Positions 1 through 9,941 are shown, numbered from the stretch's first letter. The stretch: 64,000 bases of DNA from Opitutaceae bacterium (GCA_028280945.1 JANQKV010000047.1:93291-157290); one strand, 5' to 3'. Program-made: numbers and translations. The notes: generated from the letters alone by a model not told the origin.

Positions 1-1
1 T

Positions 2-505
2 CGTTTTACCGGAGGCACCGCCTGCTCCGCCGGCGAACTCCTCCCTCGCCTGCGCAAGTCGGAGGGACCCGACCGCTGGCAATATTTCATGCAGTTGGCA
101 TCGATCCTTTCTAAAGACAACACACCGGAAACATTGGGCAGTCGCGGCTACGCCATGCCGAGTCTGCCAGCCGGCTCGGAGCGCATGCAGCGTGCCTGCC
201 AGATCATTTTCGAACGTTTCGACGAGGACCTGTCCCACGAACAACTCGCCGCGGAACTGAACCTGACCACGGCCTACTTCAGTCGTCAGTTCAAGCGAGC
301 CACCCGCCGAACTTACACGGACTTTTTGGGTGAGGTGCGCTTGGGACATGCCTGTCGGCTTCTGCTGGAAACACACCGCGCCATCGTCGATATCGCCTTC
401 GACAGCGGGTTTCGGAATCTGTCCAATTTCAACCGCCGCTTTCTGCGCACGTATGGCTGCAGCCCTCGCGAATACCGCAAGCGGCACGCCCAGCGCCCCA
501 GCTAG
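2..505 (+). CDS. AraC-family transcriptional regulator, C-terminal part (5' end outside window)
   Basis: Frame stays open to the window edge. C-terminus has two HTH motifs: LAAELNLTTAYFSRQFKRATRRTYTDFLGEVRLGHACRLL...IVDIAFDSGFRNLSNFNRRFLRTYGCSPREYRK. Confidence 0.9.
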   Translation, partial: RFTGGTACSAGELLPRLRKSEGPDRWQYFMQLASILSKDNTPETLGSRGYAMPSLPAGSERMQRACQIIFERFDEDLSHEQLAAELNLTTAYFSRQFKRATRRTYTDFLGEVRLGHACRLLLETHRAIVDIAFDSGFRNLSNFNRRFLRTYGCSPREYRKRHAQRPS

Positions 506-545
506 AATCTGATCGCCCCAGGGGCTGCGTGGGAAAATATCTTCG

Positions 546-561
546 CATTTTGCATGCAATT
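546..561. promoter_or_regulatory. Candidate operator CATTTTGCATGCAATT (contains palindrome TTGCATGCAA)
   Basis: 15/16 identical to 3567..3582 upstream of the GH50 gene; both lie upstream of genes of the same presumed pathway. Confidence 0.5.
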
Positions 562-635
562 AAAATGAGGTTGTGCGTCCCTCGGACTCAATACCCCGAG
601 GGGGGGCCGTGCCTGGCCTGCTTTCCTCCCGCCCT

Positions 636-1811
636 ATGAAAATCACTGCCATCACTCCCTTCGTTGCCTGGATTGGGTTCCGCAACCAGATGCTGGTCAA
701 AGTGGAGGCCGACAACGGACAAACCGGTTGGGGTGAATCGGGGCTCTCTTCACGCGAACAAGCGGTGGCCGGCACGGTAATCCACTTTCGAGAGTTCCTA
801 ATCGGACGTGATCCCCGCCGCATGGGGGCTCTCTGGCAGGAGATGTATCGCGGACAGTATTTTGAGGGAGGACGGGTGCTGGCGGCCGCAATCTCCGCAA
901 TCGATATCGCCCTGCACGATCTGGTGGCGAAATCGCTCGGCGTGCCGGTTTACGAACTTTTGGGCGGAGCGCATCGCGATCGGGTGGAGTGTTTTGCCTG
1001 CATCCCCAACAATGCGCCTCCGGCCGATTACCGGGCCTTGGCCAAAAAACTGGTCGATGCCGAATGGAACTCAGTGCGCACCGGATTCGCCGCCGCCGCC
1101 GGCGGCAACTACACCGATCCAGCCGATACGACCTACGATGTGCGCACTGCGGGCGTAACCACATCGGAGGGGCTGCTCGCCGTGCGGGACGCGATGGGAC
1201 CAAGCACCATGATCGGGTGTGACGTGCATCACCGCCTCTCGGTGGCCGAAGCCGCGACCTGGCTGCAACGCCTGCCCGCCGGCACCTTGGATTATGTCGA
1301 GGAACCCATTCGTGACGAGTCGCCCGAGGCCTATGAAGCGCTCCGCCGCTTGACTGATGTGCCCTTCGCCATCGGCGAGGAGTTTGCCAGCAAGTGGGCC
1401 TTCAAACCCTACATCGAGCGCAACATCCTGCAGTTTGCGCGTGTGGATATTTGCAACGTAGGGGGATTCACCGAAGCCTCCAAAGTTGCCGCCATGGCCG
1501 AAGCCAACTACATCGATCTGCTGTTGCACAATCCGCTCGGCCCGATCTGCACCGCCGCCTCGGTGCACCTGGCCGCCGCTACACCCAACTTCTCCTACCT
1601 TGAGTCCCGCACCTCGCCGACTGAGTCGTTGCCCACGGTCGATGACGACGTGTTTCCGACTCGGCTCTATCTGGCTGACAATGCCTACCCCCTGCCAACG
1701 GCGCCCGGTCTCGGCATCGAGGTAAACGAAGACGTGCTGCAAGCTTCCCCGCCCAAACTGTGGGAACCACCCCGGCTTTGGCGCTCCGACGGCAGCTACA
1801 CCAATTGGTAA
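636..1811 (+). CDS. Enolase-superfamily (mandelate racemase/muconate lactonizing type) sugar-acid dehydratase or cycloisomerase
   Basis: MKITAITPFVAW start; GCDVHHRLS (DxH), YVEEPI, IGEEF, LLHNPLGPI motifs as in galactonate-dehydratase-like enzymes. Confidence 0.85.
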   Translation: MKITAITPFVAWIGFRNQMLVKVEADNGQTGWGESGLSSREQAVAGTVIHFREFLIGRDPRRMGALWQEMYRGQYFEGGRVLAAAISAIDIALHDLVAKSLGVPVYELLGGAHRDRVECFACIPNNAPPADYRALAKKLVDAEWNSVRTGFAAAAGGNYTDPADTTYDVRTAGVTTSEGLLAVRDAMGPSTMIGCDVHHRLSVAEAATWLQRLPAGTLDYVEEPIRDESPEAYEALRRLTDVPFAIGEEFASKWAFKPYIERNILQFARVDICNVGGFTEASKVAAMAEANYIDLLLHNPLGPICTAASVHLAAATPNFSYLESRTSPTESLPTVDDDVFPTRLYLADNAYPLPTAPGLGIEVNEDVLQASPPKLWEPPRLWRSDGSYTNW

Positions 1812-1818
1812 CCGCGCC

Positions 1819-2802
1819 ATGCCACTCTCCAAACTCACACCCCGGACTTCCATCATCACGATCGGTGAAGTGCTGTTGCGCTTGAGTGTTCCTGCCGGGC
1901 AAACCCTGCGCGACCTGCCGGTACTCGCCACCCACCCCGCCGGGGCCGAAGCCAATGTAGCCCGCAATCTCGCGCAGCTCGGCCACCAAACTCATTTCAT
2001 CAGCCGTCTGCCGGACCAACCACTCGCCCGTGGCATCGCCGACGAACTGCGTCGCGACGGCGTGGACATCTCCGCACTCCTTTGGCAGCCGACGGGACGA
2101 CTCGGCACATTCTTTGTCCAACAGGGCTCACCTCCTCGCGCCACCAAGGTGATCTATGATCGGGCTGACTCTTGCGCCACTCACCTCTCGCCGGATGACC
2201 TCAAGGCAGCCTGCTTCGTCGACGCATCTCTTCTGCATGTCTCCGGCATCACGTGCGGTCTTTCTCCCAACGCACTGGCGACGGTCGAACGCGCGGTTGA
2301 GCTAACGCACAAAACTGGAGGAACCGTAAGCTTCGATGTCAATCACCGCGACAAGGTTTGGTCGGCTGCCACCGCCGCCGAAGTATTGCGTCCCCTGCTG
2401 GCCAAGACCGACGTGCTGTTCTGCTCCCACCGCGATGCGGCCAAACTGTGGAGCATCAACGGCAGCGGCAGCCAAGTCCTGCATGATCTAGCCGACGTCA
2501 CGAACGCGGCCCACATTGTGAGTTCCAACGGCGCCGCGGGCACCTGGGCTTGGCAACACGGCAGGGTTTCCCACTGTCCGGCCGAACCCGTCACGATCGT
2601 TGATCGCCTTGGCGCCGGTGACGCGCTCGCCGCCGGTTATCTGCACCGCCTCCTGCACGACGATACTGCCACCGCGCTGCGAGCCGGCTCGATCATGGCA
2701 GCACTGGCCCTCACGTGTGCCGGAGATTGTCCCACCATCGATGCCTTGGAACTCTTCTGTACCATTAATTCGGATACATTTTCCTCTGCCCCCAACCGAT
2801 GA
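1819..2802 (+). CDS. kdgK: PfkB-family sugar kinase, likely 2-dehydro-3-deoxygluconokinase (KDG kinase)
   Basis: PfkB signature VDRLGAGDALAAGYLHRLL; context with KDPG aldolase. Confidence 0.82.
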   Translation: MPLSKLTPRTSIITIGEVLLRLSVPAGQTLRDLPVLATHPAGAEANVARNLAQLGHQTHFISRLPDQPLARGIADELRRDGVDISALLWQPTGRLGTFFVQQGSPPRATKVIYDRADSCATHLSPDDLKAACFVDASLLHVSGITCGLSPNALATVERAVELTHKTGGTVSFDVNHRDKVWSAATAAEVLRPLLAKTDVLFCSHRDAAKLWSINGSGSQVLHDLADVTNAAHIVSSNGAAGTWAWQHGRVSHCPAEPVTIVDRLGAGDALAAGYLHRLLHDDTATALRAGSIMAALALTCAGDCPTIDALELFCTINSDTFSSAPNR

Positions 2803-3452
2803 ACCCGTCTCCCGAACCACTGGCGCGCCTTGCTGAAAATCGCTTGTTATCGGCCGCCGTGATTACGGAGGTCGATCACGCCGTGCCGCTCGCAAACGCA
2901 CTCTTGGCGGGCGGCCTTGACATCATGGAGGTCACCTTCCGCCACCCACACGCCGCCGAGTGCATTCGGCGAATTCGGGCCGAGGTTCCCGACATGCAAG
3001 TGGGAGCCGGCACCCTTTTGTCCACCGCCCAAATCGACGAGGCCCGGTCGGCCGGCGCGACCTTCGGCCTCTCCCCGGGGTTTAATCCCACCGTGGTGGA
3101 GGCGGCGGCATCCGACGCGTTTCCTTTTATCCCCGGAGTGGCCACCCCGGGTGAAATTGAGCAGGCCTTGGAACGCGGTTGTGAAACGGTCAAAGTCTTC
3201 CCCATCCATGCTTTGGGTGGCGTTGCATTCCTCAATGCCTTGGTGGGACCGTATCGCCACACCCCCTTGCGCATCGTGCCACTTGGGGGCATCAACGAGC
3301 AGGATCTCGCTTCCTACATCTCTCACTCCCTGGTGGTCGCGGCAGGAGGCTCCTGGCTGACCGATCCCAACCTGGCGACCACTGGCCAGTGGGAGCAAAT
3401 CACCGCGATGACTCGACGTGCCCGGACGATCGCCCAAGCGGGTCGCTCCTGA
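2799..3452 (+). CDS. eda: 2-dehydro-3-deoxy-phosphogluconate (or -galactonate) aldolase, Eda family
   Basis: GGLDIMEVTFRHPHAAECI, VGAGTLLSTAQIDEA, CETVKVFPIHALGG; 4-bp overlap with upstream kinase. Confidence 0.88.
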   Translation: MNPSPEPLARLAENRLLSAAVITEVDHAVPLANALLAGGLDIMEVTFRHPHAAECIRRIRAEVPDMQVGAGTLLSTAQIDEARSAGATFGLSPGFNPTVVEAAASDAFPFIPGVATPGEIEQALERGCETVKVFPIHALGGVAFLNALVGPYRHTPLRIVPLGGINEQDLASYISHSLVVAAGGSWLTDPNLATTGQWEQITAMTRRARTIAQAGRS

Positions 3453-3566
3453 TCAGGGACGGACGCAACCAGTCTATCGAGCGGAAACCAAGGCCTCAAT
3501 CCTTGGGCTCTGCCACTGTTTCAGACTCTTTCGAGGCGCTGGTAAAATTTCCGAGCGATACTGGTT

Positions 3567-3582
3567 CATTTTGTATGCAATT
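3567..3582. promoter_or_regulatory. Candidate operator CATTTTGTATGCAATT upstream of GH50 gene
   Basis: 15/16 match to 546..561; overlaps ATGCAA-TT-TTGCAT inverted repeat (3574..3587). Confidence 0.5.
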
Positions 3583-3625
3583 TTGCATCGGTTCAGATCC
3601 TTGCCCCGATAGCCCCGTTTTTGCC

Positions 3626-5893
3626 ATGTCTTCACCGCTCCCTCGCGTTCTCGCTTCCTCACTCATGATCGGGCTCGCGCTCGCTCCCCTCACCGCGGCC
3701 ATTGAAGCCCAACCCACCCAGCAATTTGTCGCGAAATCGGCAAAACTCACCGGACTGCCCACCGGGGACGGCGGCAGTGCCGTGCAAGTGGATTTCATGC
3801 CTCACGTCGATTACTCCGGCTTCGACATCGTTCCCAACAAACCGTGGGACTGGTCGGAGCTTGATGAGGCGGCCCTGCTGTTGGAGGTCAGCAACCCCGG
3901 ACCGTTTTCGATTCATCTTTATGTGGCAGTCAAAACTGCCGATGGGGGCTTCGGCACCCGCAGCGTCAACATCCCGGTCGGTTTTCATGGCAACCTCTCT
4001 TATCCGCTGCAATCGCCTGCCCTCACAATCGACAGCGGCCTGCGTGACGACCCGTCACCGTGGCTGAACGACAACAAGCACCTGATCTGGATGTGGGGGA
4101 GCCCCGGCCATCAGCTCGACCTCTCGGCCGTTTCCATGATCAGCGTCTACGTGAACGAAAACGTGGACGCAAAGCAGTTGCTGGTGCACGACGTGATGAC
4201 GGCGGTCGACCAACCGCGCAACCGGGAGTTCCTGACCGGCATCGTGGATGAGTTTGGTCAAAACGCCCGCGAAGATTTTCCCCTCAAGGTGCATTCCACC
4301 GAAGAGCTGCGGATGCTTGCCGCCGCAGAACTGGACCAGCTCGCTCAACGCCGACCTCCCGCAGGCCGCAGTCGCTTCGGCGGCTGGAAAAGCGGACCCA
4401 AGCTTGAGGCCACCGGTTTCTTCCGCACCGCCAAGGTCGACGGCCGCTGGTGGTTGATCGATCCGGAAGGTTACCTCTACTTTGCCAGCGGCATCGCCAA
4501 CATTCGGATGGAAAACACCACCACCGTAACGGGCATCGACTTTCGCGACGACTCCATCCGCACCATCGATCCGGATGATACCACCCCGGAGGATTCGCGC
4601 GGCATCGTAGGCACCAGTTCGGACGTGCGTTCGACGCGATATGTGACCTCGCCGCTGCGGCACAACATGTTCGCCTCGCTGCCCGATTACGATGACCCTC
4701 TCGCCCAGCACTATAGCTATCGACGCTCGGTGCACACCGGTCCGGTGCCCCATGGTGAAACCTTCAGTTTTTATCAGGCCAACTTGGAGCGACGGTATGG
4801 TGCTGATTTTTGGAACCAGTGGCTCGAGACCACGGTGAACCGGATGCTCGACTGGGGTTTCACCTGCCTTGGCAATTGGACCGACGCTGACTTCTTCGAC
4901 AACGGCCGCATGCCCTACTTCGCCAATGGTTGGATCATCGGTGACTTCAAGACGGTGACCTCGGGCCACGATATCTGGTCTCCCCTGCCCGACGTGTTTG
5001 ACCCGGTTTTTGAGGAACGCGCCAGGATCACCGTCGCCGAAATCGCCGCCAACGTGAAGGACAGCCCGTGGTGCGTCGGTGTCTTCATCGACAACGAAAA
5101 GAGCTGGGGACGCACGGGGGGCACAGTCGAGCAACACTACGGCATCGTCATCAACACCCTCAAACTCCCGGTCGCCGATAGCCCCTCAAAGGCCGCGTTC
5201 ACCGCTGCGCTGCAGCAGCAATACGGCAAGATAAAGAAGCTCAACCGGGCATGGGGCATCAAGCTGGACTCCTGGGACGAGTTCTTTGCCGGAGTCACCA
5301 TAACCAAGCACACCCCGAAGGCCGTGGAGGACTATTCCATGCTCCTCAAACTCTACGCGTCCAAGTATTTTGAGATCGTCGATGCTGCCCTCGATGAAGT
5401 GCTGCCCAACCATCTCTACATGGGCGTTCGCATGGCCCACTGGGGCATGACGCCGGAAGTCGTCGAGGCATGCAAAAAGTATACCGATGTCATCAGCTAC
5501 AACTGCTACAAGGAAGGCCTCATCACTCCTTCGTGGGAGTTTCTCGCTGAGATCGATATGCCCAGCATCATCGGCGAATTCCACGTCGGGGCCACGTCCG
5601 ACACGGGCCTTTACCACCCCGGGTTGATTCATGCCACGGACCAGGCTGACCGGGCCCGGATGTATGAGGTCTACATGAATACCGTGCTGGCCAGTCCCTA
5701 CTTTGTGGGCGCCCACTGGTTCCAATACATCGACTCCCCGATCACGGGTCGCGCCTACGACGGCGAAAACTACAACGTCGGATTCGTGGGCATCACCGAT
5801 GTCCCTTACCCGGAAATGATCAACAAGACCCGGGAGTTCCATCGCGACCTCTATGAAAAGCGACTGCGCTTGAGCGAATCCGCCGTGAAGTGA
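3626..5893 (+). CDS. GH50-like beta-agarase, secreted
   Basis: Signal peptide from MSSPLPRVLASSLMIGLALAPL; KVDGRWWLIDPEGYLYFASGIANIR; catalytic-type GVFIDNEKSWG and PSIIGEFH motifs. Confidence 0.75.
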   Translation: MSSPLPRVLASSLMIGLALAPLTAAIEAQPTQQFVAKSAKLTGLPTGDGGSAVQVDFMPHVDYSGFDIVPNKPWDWSELDEAALLLEVSNPGPFSIHLYVAVKTADGGFGTRSVNIPVGFHGNLSYPLQSPALTIDSGLRDDPSPWLNDNKHLIWMWGSPGHQLDLSAVSMISVYVNENVDAKQLLVHDVMTAVDQPRNREFLTGIVDEFGQNAREDFPLKVHSTEELRMLAAAELDQLAQRRPPAGRSRFGGWKSGPKLEATGFFRTAKVDGRWWLIDPEGYLYFASGIANIRMENTTTVTGIDFRDDSIRTIDPDDTTPEDSRGIVGTSSDVRSTRYVTSPLRHNMFASLPDYDDPLAQHYSYRRSVHTGPVPHGETFSFYQANLERRYGADFWNQWLETTVNRMLDWGFTCLGNWTDADFFDNGRMPYFANGWIIGDFKTVTSGHDIWSPLPDVFDPVFEERARITVAEIAANVKDSPWCVGVFIDNEKSWGRTGGTVEQHYGIVINTLKLPVADSPSKAAFTAALQQQYGKIKKLNRAWGIKLDSWDEFFAGVTITKHTPKAVEDYSMLLKLYASKYFEIVDAALDEVLPNHLYMGVRMAHWGMTPEVVEACKKYTDVISYNCYKEGLITPSWEFLAEIDMPSIIGEFHVGATSDTGLYHPGLIHATDQADRARMYEVYMNTVLASPYFVGAHWFQYIDSPITGRAYDGENYNVGFVGITDVPYPEMINKTREFHRDLYEKRLRLSESAVK

Positions 5894-5923
5894 TTCGGCC
5901 TGCGGCTCCGCCCAGCCTCTGCC

Positions 5924-7819
5924 ATGATTTCACGCCTCGTCCTTCTCGCATTGCTCGGCGCAACCGGCGGAGCGTTGGAGGCCGGCGAAATCCGATTCCA
6001 AGAGATGACCGCCGCCGTCGGTCTCGAGACTCCTCCGACCTGGAAATACGGCGGACCGACCATCGCCGATCTCAACCACGACGGCCACTACGACTTGTTG
6101 CTCGGCAGCCACGATCGCATGCCGATCGAGCTTTGGTGGGGCCGGTCCAACGGCACCTTCAAACGCCACCCGTCCGAAATCCTGCCTCGCGCCGATGTCC
6201 ACGGCATGGCCGCGGGCGACTACGACCTGGACGGTGATGCCGACCTCGTCGTGATGCTGGGCGGCGGCAACGGCCTGAATCCCCAACCCCCGCGCTTGTT
6301 TCGCAACGACGCTGGTTCGTTTGTTGACGTGACCACGGCAGCCGGGCTCGCCGGCATGGGTGCCCGGGGACGATCCCCGCGATGGATCGACCTGAATGCC
6401 GACGGATTCCTGGATCTGATCCAGATCAACGCGGCCCAGATGGCGGGGGAATCAGGTCCCCGCAATCTGGTGTTTCGCAATCAAGGCGACGGCACCTTTG
6501 CCCACCAACCCGACACCGGCATCGAACACGTCGAGGCCGAGCGTGTCCTGATTACCGATTTCACCGGCGATTTTGTGCCCGATCTGGTGGCGTTCACGCC
6601 ACTGAGCCTGTGGCGCGGAGGAGACAACTTCAGCTTCACCGAAGTGACCGACGACTACCTTCCCGCCGACTTCCATCAGCACGATTTCATCCTCGCGGCG
6701 GCGTCAGCCGACATCGACAACGACGGCGACTTCGATCTCTATTTGGCCCGCGGCAAAACCCACTACCAGATCGCCAACAATTCCCTCCACTTCGACCGGG
6801 AAAATCAACGTGTCGACATTCGCGACGAAGGCAACGAAGGGCGCGACGGGATGCGGTTCTCTGCTCCTGTCGGCGTGACCCTGAGCGACTTCTGGCATTG
6901 GCCGCGGGCCCGTGACTTGGTGATGCCGGTTTTTCTAGGTGAAGCGAAAGTGCGGCACGACCCGCCAACCCGCCCGGCCAGCTTCTCACCGGAGGATGCC
7001 CCGGGCTTTCCGACCGAGCTCACGGAAAACGGTTGGTACCTTGGCCACCTCGGCGAAGGACGCTGGCGATTCGCCTGGAATCTCAACGGCAACCTGGCGT
7101 GGGGCGTGCGGGCGTCCGTGCGCGGGGTAACGTCGGTCACGCCCGACTTCGAACCTCAGAACCGCCGGGTATCCGATATCTTGTTACGCAACGACGGGAA
7201 TCGCTTCACCGACCTGAGTGTGAATCTCCCCGCTCCCACCCGCGACAACAACTGGGGTGTGGCGACCGGCGACTTTGACGGTGATGGCCGGACGGACTTT
7301 TTCGTTCACCGGTTTGGCACCCTGCGCAAGCGCATCGCCGACGTGCTGCTCGCAAATCAAGGTGAGGGCCAGTTCGACGCCGTGACCGACCACGGCGCCA
7401 ACGTGCTGCCTGAAGAGAGCCATGGTGACATGGGAGCCGCCTTCGATTTTGATGGTGACGGTCGGGTGGATCTTCTGAGTGGTGACGACGACAATGGTCG
7501 CTGGCGGCTCTACCGGAACGTCACGTCCCTCAATGCCAACTACCTCAATGTGCGGGTGCTCTATTCCCCCGGCGGGGTGGATCCGCTCGGGGCGAGAGTA
7601 AACCTCACCACCACCGGCGGCACCCAATGGCGTGAAGTGCAGTCGGGAAGCGCCGCCCACTCGCAAAGCCAGCTGAACATCTTGAGTTTTGGGATCAGTC
7701 CCGCCGATGACGTGGAATCGGTCACCGTGCGCTGGCGCGACGACCACACCTCCACCCTGACTGCCCCCAAACCGAACCAAACGATCATCGTCGGCGCAAA
7801 GATCCGCGATCCGCGCTAG
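5924..7819 (+). CDS. CRTAC1-family protein with FG-GAP/VCBS repeats and C-terminal ASPIC/UnbV domain
   Basis: Repeated DxDGDGxxD blades (DLNHDGHYDLL, DIDNDGDFDLY, DFDGDGRTDFF); C-terminal GARVNLTTTGGTQWREVQSG...VTVRW. Confidence 0.85.
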   Translation: MISRLVLLALLGATGGALEAGEIRFQEMTAAVGLETPPTWKYGGPTIADLNHDGHYDLLLGSHDRMPIELWWGRSNGTFKRHPSEILPRADVHGMAAGDYDLDGDADLVVMLGGGNGLNPQPPRLFRNDAGSFVDVTTAAGLAGMGARGRSPRWIDLNADGFLDLIQINAAQMAGESGPRNLVFRNQGDGTFAHQPDTGIEHVEAERVLITDFTGDFVPDLVAFTPLSLWRGGDNFSFTEVTDDYLPADFHQHDFILAAASADIDNDGDFDLYLARGKTHYQIANNSLHFDRENQRVDIRDEGNEGRDGMRFSAPVGVTLSDFWHWPRARDLVMPVFLGEAKVRHDPPTRPASFSPEDAPGFPTELTENGWYLGHLGEGRWRFAWNLNGNLAWGVRASVRGVTSVTPDFEPQNRRVSDILLRNDGNRFTDLSVNLPAPTRDNNWGVATGDFDGDGRTDFFVHRFGTLRKRIADVLLANQGEGQFDAVTDHGANVLPEESHGDMGAAFDFDGDGRVDLLSGDDDNGRWRLYRNVTSLNANYLNVRVLYSPGGVDPLGARVNLTTTGGTQWREVQSGSAAHSQSQLNILSFGISPADDVESVTVRWRDDHTSTLTAPKPNQTIIVGAKIRDPR

Positions 7820-8577
7820 GACTTTGCCTCGAACCGCGGCAAGTCGGTCGTCTTTCGGCGCCACTCCCGTGGAGTCAGACCAAACTTGGCCTTAAACTGA
7901 CGATTAAAAATCGAGAGGTTATTGAAACCCGACTCATAACTGGCTTCGGCAATGGTGAGGTCGCGGTTGGACTCGAGCAGGCGGCACACTTTCGCCAACC
8001 GGAGGTTGATCACGGTTTGGCTGAACGTGCTTCCCGTCGCCCGCCGAAACATTCGACTCAAGGCTGAGGCACTCATCCCCAGCCTGGTGGCAATTTCGGT
8101 TTGGGAAACGGTCTGGTCATAGGTCGCCATCAAGAGGATCCAGGCCTCCCGCATGCGCACGCTGGATGCCGCGCTGGCACCAGCACGATAGCGTTCATCC
8201 ATGAGTGACTCGACCGCACGGTCCTCGGCCAAGTCGCCCAGCAGTTCCAGCAACTCAACGATCCGCGCCGATCGCCGGGTCGTTTCCAAGCGTGCCAGAC
8301 GTGATTCAATCCGCGAAGCAATCTTGCGGGAAAACCGCAGTCCCTGTCGGGCATCCGTCAGTAGGCGGGAGATGCCTGCCATTTCCGGCAACGTGACCAG
8401 GTGACTCAAAATCTCACCACGAAACTGAAGCACCCGCGAAGCGGCGCCGGCGTGCAATCGGTCCAGCTGAAAGCAATGGGGCAGGCCCGGGCCAAAACAA
8501 AACACCTCCCCCGGTTCGAATGCTCCCCAGTGATCACCCACCACACGCGTACCCTGTCCCCGCTCGATAAAAACCAC
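7816..8577 (-). CDS. AraC-family transcriptional regulator with cupin-like N-terminus; 5' end uncertain
   Basis: FNNLSIFNRQFKAKFGLTPREWRRK; the GTG at 8577 cuts into the conserved cupin region and the frame stays open to 8691. Confidence 0.85.
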   Translation of the reverse strand: MVFIERGQGTRVVGDHWGAFEPGEVFCFGPGLPHCFQLDRLHAGAASRVLQFRGEILSHLVTLPEMAGISRLLTDARQGLRFSRKIASRIESRLARLETTRRSARIVELLELLGDLAEDRAVESLMDERYRAGASAASSVRMREAWILLMATYDQTVSQTEIATRLGMSASALSRMFRRATGSTFSQTVINLRLAKVCRLLESNRDLTIAEASYESGFNNLSIFNRQFKAKFGLTPREWRRKTTDLPRFEAKS

Positions 8578-8720
8578 CTCGATCTCCGGGTGGAAATGAT
8601 AAGGCGTATGGAAATCTCGACCTCGGTATCGATAGGTCAGCAGGGAATCCTCTGGCAGGATGGGGATGTGTTCTCTGATGGCTTTGATACATCAAACGCC
8701 AACATGCTTGTCCATTAATG

Positions 8721-8740
8721 TCAAAATAGTGCTATTTTGA
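8721..8740. promoter_or_regulatory. Perfect inverted repeat TCAAAATAG-TG-CTATTTTGA in the AraC/UroD divergent promoter region
   Basis: 9-bp perfect arms with 2-nt spacer between divergently oriented genes. Confidence 0.5.
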
Positions 8741-8861
8741 GGCAGCAGCTCACTAGATTGTCATACGCTCATGATGGCATACTGGACGCCCAATCCCTCG
8801 GGTGCTTGGCCACCAAGGCGACGCCCGGCAACCCCACCTTTCCCATCCACCGAGTGGTCCC

Positions 8862-9923
8862 ATGATCTCGTCAATCGCCCCCTCCACCGCGCGCATGACC
8901 AAGCGCGAAATCATCACCGCAGTGCTGCAAGGCCAGCAACCGGACTACACTCCATGGTCGTTCCGTTTCACCCAGGAACCCGAAGCTCACCTCTGCCAGC
9001 ACTTCGGCTGTGAACCGGAGGATCTGTTGGCCCACACCGGCTGTCACATTCTCGAATTGGGCAGCCCGATCGGGTTCTTCGAGGACATCGGCAACAACCG
9101 GTTTCGCGACGTCTTCGGCGTGGTGTGGGACCGCTCGCAGGACAAGGACATCGGCCTGCCGGAAAACCAGCTTCTGGCCGAACCCGAGGACCTCGGGAAC
9201 TACACGTTACCCGATCCGTGCGACCCACGTTTCTTTGCTGACATCAAACGTCGCACCGAGCGCTACCCGGACCGCTTTCGGTTGTTCACCCTGGGTTTCT
9301 CGCTGTTCGAACGCGCCTGGACCCTGCGCGGCATGGAAGACCTGTTGATGGATTTCATCGAAGAGCCGGACTTTGTTCACGCACTCTTCGAGAAGATTGC
9401 GGACTACAACATCGCCCAAGTGAAAGAAGCGCTGAAATATGACATCGACGCGGTCTACTACGGCGACGACTGGGGCCAGCAACGCGGACTCATCATGGGC
9501 TACGACCGGTGGAAGGAATTCATCTATCCGCAGCTCCAACGCATGTATGGTGTCGTGAAGGACGCGGGTAGGTTCCAATTCATCCACTCCTGCGGTGACG
9601 TCGATGAGCTGTTCCCGGACCTGATCGATATTGGACTCAATTGCTTCAACCCGTTCCAACCCGAGGCCATGGACGTCTACGAAATCCATCGTGACTACCG
9701 CGACCGACTGTCGTTCTGGGGCGGCCTCTCCACGCAAAGCACCCTGCCCTACGAGAGCGCCGCCACCGTGCGCGCCGAAAGCCGCAAGCTGCTCGAAATG
9801 GGACGCGCCGGCAGCTTCATCTTCTCGCCCTCCCATTCCGTTGAAAGCGACGTGCCGTTCAAAAACATCCTCGCGTTCATCGAGGAGGCACACGCCCAAC
9901 CCGCCGCCGCCGGCCAAATCTGA
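8862..9923 (+). CDS. UroD-superfamily methyltransferase (MtaA/corrinoid-methyltransferase-like)
   Basis: MTKREIITAVLQGQQPDYTPW; FIHSCGDVDELFPDLIDIGLNCFNPFQPEAMD; followed by corrinoid protein. Confidence 0.85.
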   Translation: MISSIAPSTARMTKREIITAVLQGQQPDYTPWSFRFTQEPEAHLCQHFGCEPEDLLAHTGCHILELGSPIGFFEDIGNNRFRDVFGVVWDRSQDKDIGLPENQLLAEPEDLGNYTLPDPCDPRFFADIKRRTERYPDRFRLFTLGFSLFERAWTLRGMEDLLMDFIEEPDFVHALFEKIADYNIAQVKEALKYDIDAVYYGDDWGQQRGLIMGYDRWKEFIYPQLQRMYGVVKDAGRFQFIHSCGDVDELFPDLIDIGLNCFNPFQPEAMDVYEIHRDYRDRLSFWGGLSTQSTLPYESAATVRAESRKLLEMGRAGSFIFSPSHSVESDVPFKNILAFIEEAHAQPAAAGQI

Positions 9924-9941
9924 ACTCATCCTTCTCCCACG

